Shown here piece after piece: positions 16,452-25,538 of a stretch of 64,000 nucleotides of DNA. Numbering within the stretch: position 1 is the first letter of the stretch; every line of letters begins with the position of its first letter. Both the position numbers and the translations under genes were made by a program. The stretch spans positions 17,013 through 81,012 of the forward strand of contig HF990395.1 of NCBI GenBank assembly GCA_000432775.1, given 5' to 3'. Origin of the DNA: Alistipes sp. CAG:831 (GTDB lineage: Bacteria; Bacteroidota; Bacteroidia; Bacteroidales; UBA932). The notes under the pieces are model-generated. The model saw only the letters and a program-made list of their open reading frames with translations. It ran no database searches and was not told where the DNA came from.

Positions 16452-18794
16452 CTACCTGAGCAGATTGACCATGCTGATGACCATCGTGGCGATGGATGTC
16501 GTAGAGGATGCTATGGAGACAATCTCCGCAGCGGATATCCTCTGACGCTGGGACAGGTCCTTCTGAGGTACAATGATCTCACATCCGGGCATAGGCTTGA
16601 AATTCTTGTTTCCTCTGGTAGAAGCCGTACCGTTCATGAAGACGATGTACTTGCCTCCCTTGATGGCTCCCTTGACATAGCCACCTGCCATCTTGATATA
16701 CTGGTTCACGGAGATAGAAGGATCGTATACAACGGTATTGGGATACAGGACGGCACCTGATATCTTGACGGTATTGTTCAACTTGGGTATGTTCACCACA
16801 TCCCCGTCCTGCAGGACGATATCGTTGTAGGAACCGGGCTTGTCCAGGGCTTTCACCATGTTGATACCTATCTTATATCTCGTATCCCTATCCGGCATCT
16901 CTATCATTGAGGAGTCCACACCTTCCTCTCTCATCGCTAGTCTGGCTGCCTGCACGGCCCTGTCGTACTCCTCGTCGGAGAGAAGCCTCTCGACAGTGGC
17001 ACCTTCCAGATAGGCATCAGGGGTACACCCGCCTGTACGCGCTATGACCTCACTGAGATGGACCACATTGCTTTCTATTACATAGTAGCCGGGGAAAATC
17101 ACCTCTCCATTGACAGTTATACCCTGCTGCGGCTTGTAACTTGGTGACGGTCTTACGGATATTATATCAAAAGCCTTGAGCTCAAAATCAAGAGCCGAGG
17201 GGTCGTCCACGATATTTAAATTGTAGATAACAGATATGGTATCGCTTCGCTGACTGTTGTCGAGTATATTTCTCCTGGCGATATCGATATTGGTCTTGGA
17301 GGCTCCGACGGCGAATCCTCCGGAGAGCAGAATAGCATCCCCGAGTGTCATTCCGGGACGGAAAGGCAGGACAGATGGATTATTCAGGTGGCCCCGGGTC
17401 TCAATTTCCGTCCGTACCATCATATCTGCCGCTGAGAAAATACGCACTGTATCCTCTGTGCAGAGAGGAATATCCTGAGCACCTGCCATAACCTTCTCCA
17501 CGTTGAAATACAGTGATATGGTATCGCGTTTCTCATCCAGACGGATAATATTGCCCCTGTCCATGAACGCCTCTTCCCTGAGTCCGCCCGCGAACTCGAT
17601 GAGCTGTCTGAGGCTGGATACATTGTCTGTAATCGCATATGTGCCTGGATGCCATACGGCACCCTGAATGGTTACAATATTCCTGTTGCGGTCAATATTG
17701 GGCATGGCGTTCACTACATCACCGTCTTTCAGCTCAAAAGTCCCGAAGTCCTGGGCCAGAACATTGAAAGTCTCACTTCTCTCGCCGTTGACTCTGGTTA
17801 CGTGCACCAGACTTTCATTTGCATTTTCGGAAAAGCCGGCAGCGTATTTGAGAACATCCGCCACCGTCTCACCATCCTTCATGTCGTAGATCATCGGACG
17901 CTTCACGTTACCTGTCACAGTAACATGTACTGTATATGGCGCAATCATGATCAGGTCATTGTCCTCCAGGCGGATATTCTTGGAGAAATCTCCGTTGACG
18001 ATGAAATCATAGACATCGAGCGTCTCCGCCAATCTGTTGTTCCTGTATACGCGGATATCACGTACAGATCCCAGATCGGTGGGGCCTCCTGCCAGGTATA
18101 TGGCGGAGAACACCGTTGAAAGCGAAGGAAGGGTATAGGTACCTGGACGCACTGCATCACCTACTACATTGATTGTGAAGGAGCGGATCCTGCCGATGGT
18201 AAGGCGGAGAAAAGTATTGGGCTGATCTCCGGAAAGTCCGGAATATATAGTGGAGAATTTCTCCCTGACCCTCTTCTCAGCATTCTCTACCGTATTCCCT
18301 GCAAGATATACCGGCCCTACGTTTGGTATGGTGATGCTGCCTTCGGGGCTTATCGTGAATGTATAGTTATTATAGGTAGCACCCCACAGGTCGATGACTA
18401 TCTCGTCACCTGCCGCCAGCCTGTAATTGGCCGGCGTAGGTATGTTATAACTGGGTACAAAGTTGAGACCGGGAGACTGGAATATATTGTGTCCGTATAT
18501 TTCTATTGATGAATCACGAGCGATTGTCAGTCCCTGTACTTCAGGCGTCATGGTCCCTACAGTTGTCGCTGTCTCGTTCCTGTTGACTGCGGGAGGGACT
18601 GCTGTAGTCCCGGCATCTGTACCGGATGTGGAATACTTATCCTTGACCATTGCCTCGATCTCACTCTCGCTGTAGCCGTATGACCGGGCCATCGACTTGG
18701 CCATCTCTATTTCAGCCTGTGTCTGGGCGCGCAGCGTCATTATCGGCATCAGGGCCAGTGCGGCAACAGCAATAACTTTGTAAATATTTCTCAT
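16452..18794 (-). CDS. SLBB-domain polysaccharide export protein (Wza-like)
   Basis: A 780-residue outer-membrane-type export protein. It starts with a signal peptide (MRNIYKVIAVAALALMPIMTLRAQ). The polysaccharide export domain begins near residue 115 (NYRLAAGDEIVIDLWG). At least five SLBB repeats follow (FTINVVGDAVRPGTYTL, VTVTGNVKRPMIYDM, VTIQGAVWHPGTYAI, ITVNGEVIFPGYYVI, VKISGAVLYPNTVVY). It probably forms the outer-membrane passage for a capsule or exopolysaccharide. No Wzc-type kinase or full polysaccharide cluster is adjacent. The start is the ATG at 18794; a longer frame from 18845 would begin upstream of the predicted -7 element. Confidence 0.85.
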   Translation of the reverse strand: MRNIYKVIAVAALALMPIMTLRAQTQAEIEMAKSMARSYGYSESEIEAMVKDKYSTSGTDAGTTAVPPAVNRNETATTVGTMTPEVQGLTIARDSSIEIYGHNIFQSPGLNFVPSYNIPTPANYRLAAGDEIVIDLWGATYNNYTFTISPEGSITIPNVGPVYLAGNTVENAEKRVREKFSTIYSGLSGDQPNTFLRLTIGRIRSFTINVVGDAVRPGTYTLPSLSTVFSAIYLAGGPTDLGSVRDIRVYRNNRLAETLDVYDFIVNGDFSKNIRLEDNDLIMIAPYTVHVTVTGNVKRPMIYDMKDGETVADVLKYAAGFSENANESLVHVTRVNGERSETFNVLAQDFGTFELKDGDVVNAMPNIDRNRNIVTIQGAVWHPGTYAITDNVSSLRQLIEFAGGLREEAFMDRGNIIRLDEKRDTISLYFNVEKVMAGAQDIPLCTEDTVRIFSAADMMVRTEIETRGHLNNPSVLPFRPGMTLGDAILLSGGFAVGASKTNIDIARRNILDNSQRSDTISVIYNLNIVDDPSALDFELKAFDIISVRPSPSYKPQQGITVNGEVIFPGYYVIESNVVHLSEVIARTGGCTPDAYLEGATVERLLSDEEYDRAVQAARLAMREEGVDSSMIEMPDRDTRYKIGINMVKALDKPGSYNDIVLQDGDVVNIPKLNNTVKISGAVLYPNTVVYDPSISVNQYIKMAGGYVKGAIKGGKYIVFMNGTASTRGNKNFKPMPGCEIIVPQKDLSQRQRISAAEIVSIASSTTSIATMVISMVNLLR

Positions 18795-18817
18795 ACTTAA
18801 ATTTAAATATATTTTCG

Positions 18818-18899
18818 CAAATTTAATTCTCACAAAAATAGACATCTTTTAATATTCTGCAAAAAAATATCTCCGCATCTGCTTTTTACATTATATTTG
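18818..18899. promoter_or_regulatory. Divergent promoters SLBB gene / vanZ-like operon
   Basis: On the minus strand TAAATTTG (18825-18818) lies 23 bases before the SLBB start. On the plus strand TATATTTG (18892-18899) ends only 4 bases before the vanZ-like ATG. That places the predicted transcription start at or next to the start codon. Confidence 0.5.
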
Positions 18900-18903
18900 C
18901 GTT

Positions 18904-19344
18904 ATGCAAAAAGGAGTCAAACTAGTCATTAAGATATTGTACATCATCTACATAGCGATGGTGCTGTTCTTTTGTTTCTATAAATTCAGCTCCACCGGTA
19001 TTGATCTAGGGAAATATTTTCTAGGCATAAGACTGGACCGGTACGCACATTTCACTATGTTTTTCCCCTACCCATTCATCGCCTGGCTCACATGCAGATA
19101 TGCCTCGCGTTTCCGGTTCCTGCAGCGTCATGCTGTAATAGTGACCCTGATTACAGGCCTCGTGTTCGCCGGTATGACCGAAATATTCCAGGACTGGTTT
19201 TTCGCGTCACGTCAAGGGGATGTATTTGATTTTGCGGCAGACTCTATCTCCATCCTGACCGGAACTGTTATTGTGGCCGTAGCAGGAGAAAGGATTGTCA
19301 GACGGATAGAGACCATGTTGGTTCCAAAAGAAGAAAGAGTATGA
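18904..19344 (+). CDS. VanZ-like membrane protein
   Basis: A 146-residue integral membrane protein with four predicted helices (about 8-25, 50-64, 76-95, 108-128). It has the VanZ signature features DRYAHFTMFFPYPF and GMTEIFQDWFFASRQGDVFDFAADSIS, the latter with the family's conserved E..Q and D..D pattern. VanZ gives low-level teicoplanin resistance in enterococci, but the biochemical role of the family is unknown. It overlaps the next gene by ATGA and heads a three-gene operon ending in a cell-wall amidase-like protein. The start codon lies almost at the predicted transcription start. Confidence 0.85.
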   Translation: MQKGVKLVIKILYIIYIAMVLFFCFYKFSSTGIDLGKYFLGIRLDRYAHFTMFFPYPFIAWLTCRYASRFRFLQRHAVIVTLITGLVFAGMTEIFQDWFFASRQGDVFDFAADSISILTGTVIVAVAGERIVRRIETMLVPKEERV

Positions 19345-19988
19345 AAAAGTATAAATTTCAATTGATTGTCACCCTTCTGATATCTTCCATGATATTGCTC
19401 CCCGTCAAGGCCCTCGCGAATGACAGGGACAGCATCCGTCAGGCAAGGAATGAACGGCTGTTCGGAGGCGAGCCGGTAAGAACTGCGGTCAAGTTCAATG
19501 CCGCCGTACTTGCCGGGATTGTAAACCCTGCCGTAGAATTCCGCGTTCACAAGAATATCACCATGGGACTGGAGGGTTTAGGTATTTTCTATCCAAATGG
19601 ATTCGGCAAACTCATAGACGGTCCTATTGTCGCCGGCATGACCTTCGTAGAAGGCCGCTACTATCCAATAGAGTCATTCCGAGGCTTCTTCGTAGGTCCC
19701 AATGTCGGATTCTCGGCATACACCCTGAGCAAGGGCATACATCCGATGTACTGGGGCAGCTATTCAAACCAATATCAGGTAGGATGCAATTTCATGGTGG
19801 GCCTTACCCTCGGATATGCATTCACTCTGACGAAGCACTGGGGCATCGAGCTGTCGATAGGCGGAGGCTTCCAGACCAGTGTCTATGAGGGGCATTATCA
19901 GTCGGACGGCTCCATGTATATCGGATGGAACGGATCTTCAGAATGGATTCCATATAAGGCAGCTGTCAACATTGTCTACAAATGGTAA
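19341..19988 (+). CDS. Outer-membrane beta-barrel protein, DUF3575-like
   Basis: A 215-residue protein with a signal peptide (about 1-27, ending VKALAND). The rest consists of alternating amphipathic strands ending in a terminal aromatic residue (AVNIVYKW), the usual sign of an outer-membrane barrel. The pattern KFNAAVLAGIVNPAVEFRVH followed by GLEGLGIFYPNG resembles DUF3575 barrels found in Bacteroidota surface loci. Function unknown. It overlaps VanZ by 4 bases and the following amidase-like gene by 7, so all three are translationally coupled. Confidence 0.65.
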   Translation: MKKYKFQLIVTLLISSMILLPVKALANDRDSIRQARNERLFGGEPVRTAVKFNAAVLAGIVNPAVEFRVHKNITMGLEGLGIFYPNGFGKLIDGPIVAGMTFVEGRYYPIESFRGFFVGPNVGFSAYTLSKGIHPMYWGSYSNQYQVGCNFMVGLTLGYAFTLTKHWGIELSIGGGFQTSVYEGHYQSDGSMYIGWNGSSEWIPYKAAVNIVYKW

Positions 19989-22900
19989 GATTTCTTCCAA
20001 AAGTACTCCTCTCTGCCCTGCTGGCCGTCTCTTTCCTATTTTCAGCGACGGCCCGGATTCTCGAGCCTGCGGCAGACTCCATAAACAGCAGGCTTTCATC
20101 CAGGGCATCGACTTTGTCACGGATAAGCATCGACACGTTCTATGTCCTGAAAAAGCAGAAGGCAGTAAAGATCATCCTGAGCGATGATATCATAGATTAT
20201 CCACTGAGAAACAGTGACCTGGAGTACTTTTCCGGGATCATCGGCAGATATATGCCCGAAGATTTACGGGAATACGGGATACAGCTTTATGTAAAAGACA
20301 GACCGCTGTCAACATTCATAAGCGGCTTCTACTCAGGACAGAAGTACGTCTCCGAAAACCGCTCCGGACAAGACGGAAGGCGTACCCCCTGGATCAGCCG
20401 CATATCCGGCCCTGCGCCGGAAGAAGGCCTGTATGGAAGAAATATCGCCCTATGGCCTGGACACGGCTACTACTATTCCAACACCGAGGACAGGTGGAAG
20501 TGGCAGCGCGCCCCATTCTTCTCGACCATCGAGGACCTGCTGCCCCAGAGCTACATCATTTCCTTCCTTGCCCCAATGCTTGAAAATGCCGGTGCGACCG
20601 TACTTATGCCCAGGGAAAGGGACATACAGAGAAATGAGATCATAGTGGACAACACTTCCCCGTACTATACCGAAAGGAACGGAGACAGACGGAATGAGTG
20701 GAAAGATGCGCCTGGACCTGGTTTCGCGCACACTGAAGACGTATATGCCTCTGGTGTGAATCCCTTTGAGCAAGGAACCGCGAGAATGGTAGGATGCAGT
20801 CTGAAGAGCCCTTCGTCAGCCACTTATATTCCCTATTTTCCTGAAACAGGAGATTATGCCGTATATGTCTCATACCAGACAGTCAGGCAGAGTACCGACG
20901 CTCTGTATACTGTCCGCTACAGCGGAGGCGAGGCCAGTTTCTCTGTGGACCAGAGGATGGGAGGAGGCATGTGGGTATACTTGGGAACATTCCGGTTTTC
21001 CAAGGGCGAGACAGGTCAGGGCGTAATAGTCCGTAATTGTGCTGAAAAGAGCGGCGGCAACGGAGTAATTACGACCGATGCCGTCAAGTTCGGAGGAGGA
21101 ATGGGAAATATCCTGCGTGGGACGGGAACCAGCGGGGTCCCCAGATATGCCGAGGCAGCCCGTTACTGGATGCAGTGGAGCGGCTTTCCGGAAGAGGTGT
21201 ACAGTCTCAATAACGGCAATGACGATTACCGCGATGACTATATGTCACGGGGAGAATGGGTCAATGACCTCTGCCACCGGCTGGCCATACCCGTAGATAT
21301 GGCTCTGGCACTGCACACCGACGCAGGCTCGGTGCTCAGCGACTCCACTATAGGGACTCTGGCAATATACAAGGAAGAGTCGGAAGGTAAAATCCACTAT
21401 TCCGACGGCCGGCCCAGAATTATTGCCAGGGAACTGGCCGACATAATCCAGACTTCTGTCGTGGAAGACATCCGCTCATTTTACAGGACGGACTGGACAC
21501 GACGTGCTCTCTGGGACCGCTCATATATGGAAGCCAGAGTACCGGACGTGCCTGCTGTGCTCATAGAACTGCTTTCCCATCAGAACTTCCCCGACATGCA
21601 GTGTGCCCTTGACCCGAAGTTCAAGTTTATAGTTTCGCGTGCTATATATAAAGGTATACTGAAATATCTGTCCTACATACACGATGTGCCCTACTGCGTA
21701 CAGCCTTTGCCGGTACAGGACCTGAGCGTCAGAATAGACGGCCGACGTAAAGACGAAGCGGAAGTAAGGTTGAGCTGGACTCCCCGTGAGGATCCCGGTG
21801 AGCCCACCGCCATGCCCTCATCCTATATAGTCTATAGGAGGATAGCTGATACGGCTGCGGCTGCGGCCGGCAATATTCCAGGATTTGACGAGGGTACTCC
21901 CGTAACAGGTACGGAATACACTGACAATATACAGCCCGGACGCATCTACAGTTACCGGGTAGTGGCCGTAAACAATGGGGGACAGTCCTTCCCTTCTGAG
22001 ACATTGTCAGCAGGATATATTCCGGGATCGGAAGAAGTACTGGTTGTCAATGGTTTCTCCTCTGTATCCGCCCCTGCCCCATTTCCTGTCTGCGATTCGG
22101 TGACTGCCGGATTCGATTTCAGGGCTGACCATGGCATCCCCTATATCCAGGACTGCTCCTACATCGGAGAACAGTTCGAGTACCTCCGTCAGAGAGAATG
22201 GATTCACGACGACCGCCCGGGCTTCGGAGCCTCCTACATGGATTACGGTCCGGCACCGGTAGCCGGCAACAGCATGGACTATCCCCGCATACACGGCCTG
22301 GCCCTTATGCGCGCAGGCCTGAGTTTCTCATCTGTTTCCTTAGGCGGTTTCCTGAACCGGGACTACGGACTGGAAGATTACCCGGTTGTGGACATCATTC
22401 TGGGCAAGGAGAATTCGGACGTACTGAACGGAACTATGTACTCCCGTCTTGCCGACTACTGCCGTGAAGGTGGGAATCTCCTTTTGTCAGGGGCAAATAT
22501 CGGGAAAATATCTGCTTACGACAGCGGCCGCAGTTATTCAGGTTCCGTGATGCTGAAAGAAGCCCTTTCATCAGTAAAGACCGCCGCCAGCCGCATGGAA
22601 GCCCTCAAGGATTCCTTGTCAGGGAGCGCAGACACGGCCCTGCTTTCTAAAATTGAGGCCGCTGCCAGGGAGTTGATGGAATTTGCCGGAAAGACTGCAA
22701 TGGACCTGGACGAGGACATAATATCCATGCACAGGGAGTCCGACCCGGACTTCATCGCCAACCGCCTGGCTTCGGATATTTTCAATTATGGATGGAGCAA
22801 CGGATCCGCCTCTACCTCAGGTCTGGTGCGTACAGTATCCAATCCTTCCGGACTGTTCGCAGACAGCACATATACCGTAGATTTCCAAACCAGGCCCAAT

Positions 22901-23119
22901 CCTTTGACCTACTGCGTAGAGTCGCCCGACGCCATCCTTCCTTCGGATGAGCAGTCATTTACCTTCATGCGCTACTGCGGTTCCAACACCTCGGCGGCAG
23001 TAGCCTATGACGGAGATTACCGCGCTGTCAGTCTTGGCTTTCCCATAGAAGCACTAACCTCGCAACAACAGGTTGATGACCTGATGCGCGAGGTTATCAG
23101 ATTTCTGCTCGGATATTGA
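19982..23119 (+). CDS. Golvesin-type N-acetylmuramoyl-L-alanine amidase-like protein
   Basis: A 1045-residue secreted protein with a signal peptide ending near residue 24. An Amidase_3-like zinc amidase domain is split: IALWPGHGYYYSN (about 150), ENAGATVLMPRERD (about 205), LALHTDAG (about 440) and PAVLIELLSHQN (about 520). A golvesin/Xly-type beta-sandwich is inserted at about 260-370. A fibronectin type III domain follows at about 580-690, then a C-terminal part with CREGGNLLLSGANIG. Such proteins are often annotated as xanthan lyase in Bacteroidota, but the motifs point to peptidoglycan or another surface polymer. It is the last gene of the VanZ operon. Confidence 0.75.
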   Translation: MVRFLPKVLLSALLAVSFLFSATARILEPAADSINSRLSSRASTLSRISIDTFYVLKKQKAVKIILSDDIIDYPLRNSDLEYFSGIIGRYMPEDLREYGIQLYVKDRPLSTFISGFYSGQKYVSENRSGQDGRRTPWISRISGPAPEEGLYGRNIALWPGHGYYYSNTEDRWKWQRAPFFSTIEDLLPQSYIISFLAPMLENAGATVLMPRERDIQRNEIIVDNTSPYYTERNGDRRNEWKDAPGPGFAHTEDVYASGVNPFEQGTARMVGCSLKSPSSATYIPYFPETGDYAVYVSYQTVRQSTDALYTVRYSGGEASFSVDQRMGGGMWVYLGTFRFSKGETGQGVIVRNCAEKSGGNGVITTDAVKFGGGMGNILRGTGTSGVPRYAEAARYWMQWSGFPEEVYSLNNGNDDYRDDYMSRGEWVNDLCHRLAIPVDMALALHTDAGSVLSDSTIGTLAIYKEESEGKIHYSDGRPRIIARELADIIQTSVVEDIRSFYRTDWTRRALWDRSYMEARVPDVPAVLIELLSHQNFPDMQCALDPKFKFIVSRAIYKGILKYLSYIHDVPYCVQPLPVQDLSVRIDGRRKDEAEVRLSWTPREDPGEPTAMPSSYIVYRRIADTAAAAAGNIPGFDEGTPVTGTEYTDNIQPGRIYSYRVVAVNNGGQSFPSETLSAGYIPGSEEVLVVNGFSSVSAPAPFPVCDSVTAGFDFRADHGIPYIQDCSYIGEQFEYLRQREWIHDDRPGFGASYMDYGPAPVAGNSMDYPRIHGLALMRAGLSFSSVSLGGFLNRDYGLEDYPVVDIILGKENSDVLNGTMYSRLADYCREGGNLLLSGANIGKISAYDSGRSYSGSVMLKEALSSVKTAASRMEALKDSLSGSADTALLSKIEAAARELMEFAGKTAMDLDEDIISMHRESDPDFIANRLASDIFNYGWSNGSASTSGLVRTVSNPSGLFADSTYTVDFQTRPNPLTYCVESPDAILPSDEQSFTFMRYCGSNTSAAVAYDGDYRAVSLGFPIEALTSQQQVDDLMREVIRFLLGY

Positions 23120-23144
23120 GCAGATACGGCTGTGGCTCCGTAGA

Positions 23145-25196
23145 CTAAAGCACTTCGATGCTCCTGCGGATGAACTCGGACAGATCCTTGCCTTTCAGCA
23201 TATTGTTTGCCAGCAGGGCCAGGTCCACTACCTGATGCAGCAGGATATTGTCCTTGGCGAAGCCTTTCATCGCTTCCTTCCTCTGGTCACGGACTTCTCC
23301 GAGTTCCTTCTCAAGCTCTTTCCTGGCATCCTTGTCTGATGTGGGGATATCCTCTTCCTTCTTGTCCTTCATGGCTGCATCCAGCTTGTCAATGCCGGCC
23401 TGCAACTCGTTCCTGCGGCTGTCGAAAGCAGCACACTGCTCTGACAGAGAGGTATTCTTGGCCTCGAGGATACGTTTGATCAACGGATGCTGGATATTGA
23501 CATCGATGGTGTATGACTCCGGCATCTCGCCGTAGAAGTTCATACCTCCTCCCAAAGCCGACATGTCGCGGTAACGGCGCATGAACTCGGACTGGGTAAT
23601 GAGGATAGGAGCACCGTTCTCTCCGAGATTCTCTGGTTTCACAAAGTAATGGTTGCCTTCCGGCAGAACGGACTCGAACATATCAGATAGGTCGGTCTTC
23701 TCGGTCTCCGGCATCTCAGGTTCCTTGACATCATCCTTGCGGATAAGCCTGTCTATAGAGTCAGCGTCAACCCTGGCAAATGTCGAATCGGGAATCTTGG
23801 TTTCCAGCAGGTTGACGAAATGAGCGTCCAACTGGCAATCGAAGAGCAGCACGTCATAGCCCTTGTTCCTGGCTGTCTCTATATACTGATACTGGGCCAC
23901 GGAATCGGTGGCGTAGAGATATACCACCTTCTTGTCCTTGTCGGTCTGAACTGTCTCTATTGCCTTGCGGTAATCGTCGTAGGCGAAATACTTGCCGTCA
24001 GTGTTCTTCATCAGAGCGAATTTGAGAGCCCTGTCGCAGAACTTCTCTTCGGTCAGCATGCCGTACTCGATAAAGAGCTTGAGGTTGTCCCACTTCTCTT
24101 CGTACTCCTGTCGGTCGTTCTTGAAAATATCCTCCAGTCGGTCAGCCACTTTCTTGGTAATATAAGTAGATATCTTCTTTACGTTGGAGTCAGACTGCAG
24201 ATAACTTCTGGATACGTTCAGAGGAATGTCCGGAGAGTCAATCACACCGTGCAGCAGGGTCAGGAAGTCCGGGACGATGTTGTCTACAGAATCCGTGACG
24301 AACACCTGGTTGCAGTAGAGCTGGATCTTGTTCTTGGTTACATCCAGACGGTCCTTGATCTTAGGGAAGTAGAGAATACCTGTGAGATTGAAAGGATAGT
24401 CCACATTCAGATGGATATAGAACAGAGGCTCCTCCAGCATCGGGTAAAGCTCGCGGTAGAATTTCATGTAATCCTCTTTCTTCAGATCAGCGGGCTTCTT
24501 GTTCCAGATAGGATCTGTATCATTGATTATCTTATCCTTGTCAGTGTCCACGTATTTGCCGTCCTTCCACTCCTGCTCCTTGCCGAAAGCAATGGGCACA
24601 GGCATGAAGCGGCAGTATTTCTTCAGCAGTTCCTCTACCTTGGAAGCACCGGCAAACTCCTTGGACTCGTCGTCCAGATACAGGGTAATCTCAGTACCTC
24701 TGTCGGTACGGCTGCCTTCAGCCATGGCAAACTCGGGATTGCCCTCGCATTCCCATCTTACCGGCTTCGCGCCTTCTTTCCATGACAATGACTCTATCAC
24801 GACCTTTTTCGACACCATGAACGCCGAATAGAAACCGAGGCCGAAATGACCGATAATGTTGCCGGCCACATCCTTGTACTTCTCGATGAACTCACCTGCA
24901 CCGGAGAAGGCTATCTGATTGATAAACTTGTCTATCTCCTCGGCTGTCATGCCTATACCACGGTCAGTAACAGTCAGGGTGTTCTTTTTATCGTCCGCAG
25001 AAATCCTCACCGTCAGGTCGCCCAGCTCACCCTTGAGTTCTCCGGTACTGGCCAGTGCCTTTACCTTCTGGGTAGCATCCACCGCATTTGCCACTATCTC
25101 CCTGAGGAAAATCTCGTGGTCCGAATAGAGAAACTTCTTGATAACGGGGAAAATATTTTCAGTTGTTACCCCTATTTTTCCTTTTTGCTGTGTCAT
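23145..25196 (-). CDS. htpG: Molecular chaperone HtpG (Hsp90)
   Basis: A 683-residue bacterial Hsp90. The N-terminal GHKL ATPase has FLREIVANAVDA, VTDRGIGMTAEEI and GHFGLGFYSAF. The middle domain has YCNQVFVTDS and DSPDIPLNVSRSYLQ, with the arginine that contacts ATP. The C-terminal dimerisation domain ends near NMLKGKDLSEFIRRSIEVL. It folds and stabilises client proteins in the cytoplasm. The ATG at 25196 (MTQQKGKIGV) is chosen because family members begin there; an upstream frame adds 26 unconserved residues. No TAnnTTTG is evident just upstream, which leaves room for stress-specific control. Confidence 0.95.
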   Translation of the reverse strand: MTQQKGKIGVTTENIFPVIKKFLYSDHEIFLREIVANAVDATQKVKALASTGELKGELGDLTVRISADDKKNTLTVTDRGIGMTAEEIDKFINQIAFSGAGEFIEKYKDVAGNIIGHFGLGFYSAFMVSKKVVIESLSWKEGAKPVRWECEGNPEFAMAEGSRTDRGTEITLYLDDESKEFAGASKVEELLKKYCRFMPVPIAFGKEQEWKDGKYVDTDKDKIINDTDPIWNKKPADLKKEDYMKFYRELYPMLEEPLFYIHLNVDYPFNLTGILYFPKIKDRLDVTKNKIQLYCNQVFVTDSVDNIVPDFLTLLHGVIDSPDIPLNVSRSYLQSDSNVKKISTYITKKVADRLEDIFKNDRQEYEEKWDNLKLFIEYGMLTEEKFCDRALKFALMKNTDGKYFAYDDYRKAIETVQTDKDKKVVYLYATDSVAQYQYIETARNKGYDVLLFDCQLDAHFVNLLETKIPDSTFARVDADSIDRLIRKDDVKEPEMPETEKTDLSDMFESVLPEGNHYFVKPENLGENGAPILITQSEFMRRYRDMSALGGGMNFYGEMPESYTIDVNIQHPLIKRILEAKNTSLSEQCAAFDSRRNELQAGIDKLDAAMKDKKEEDIPTSDKDARKELEKELGEVRDQRKEAMKGFAKDNILLHQVVDLALLANNMLKGKDLSEFIRRSIEVL

Positions 25197-25383
25197 ATTT
25201 TTAAATTTGAATTTTTTCTGATTTGTGTCTTTGGCAAAAGACATACCACTACCCCTACCCTGCCAAAATGGCACTGTCCGCTTCTGGCCTGGTTCTGTAT
25301 GATTTTAGAAATTTACGTGTTTTTATAATCCCGCAATAATTGCTGCCTTTCTTTAAATTCTCTTTTACCGTCCTGCGGCTCAA

Positions 25384-25391
25384 TATCTTTG
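25384..25391 (+). promoter_or_regulatory. -7 promoter element of small RNA
   Basis: TATCTTTG, followed 5 bases later by the 5' arm of a closing stem. This is the spacing expected if transcription begins at about 25395. Confidence 0.5.
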
Positions 25392-25394
25392 CAA

Positions 25395-25513
25395 ACGCAT
25401 CCGGTTCCCGCGAAGGGCAAAATAGAACGTGCGGAAGAAAATGAGTTTTGGGACGGCTCAAGTGCAGGAGTGTGTCTAGTCTTGTGAAGAAATGGAGGGA
25501 GCGGATGCTTTTT
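25395..25513 (+). ncRNA. Candidate structured small RNA, possibly 6S/Bacteroidales-1-like
   Basis: The 340-base gap between htpG and the DUF3575-like gene holds an apparent transcription unit of about 119 nt. A -7 promoter element is followed by GCATCCG (25397-25403), which pairs with CGGATGC (25502-25508); TTTTT follows immediately as a terminator tract. After one mismatch the stem extends with TTCC pairing to GGGA, giving a long closing helix around a roughly 90-nt interior. That layout resembles 6S RNA and the Bacteroidales-1 motif, but I did not match a consensus. I looked for SRP and tmRNA hallmarks and did not find them. No open frame of note lies within it. Confidence 0.55.
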
Positions 25514-25538
25514 CTGTATATACTAAAAACGTAATAAT

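Noticed and set aside
23120..23144. Terminator between the amidase-like gene and htpG
   Set aside because: Only a 5-bp stem (TACGG with CCGTA) without a T-run is present, too weak to call.
23820..24785. 321-codon open frame on the plus strand
   Set aside because: Antisense to htpG, with low-complexity L/V/H-rich translation; htpG itself is unmistakable.
25395..25513. SRP RNA or tmRNA in the htpG downstream gap
   Set aside because: I could not find the SRP GGAA tetraloop arrangement or a tmRNA tRNA-like end with a tag frame, so only a generic 6S-like label is kept.
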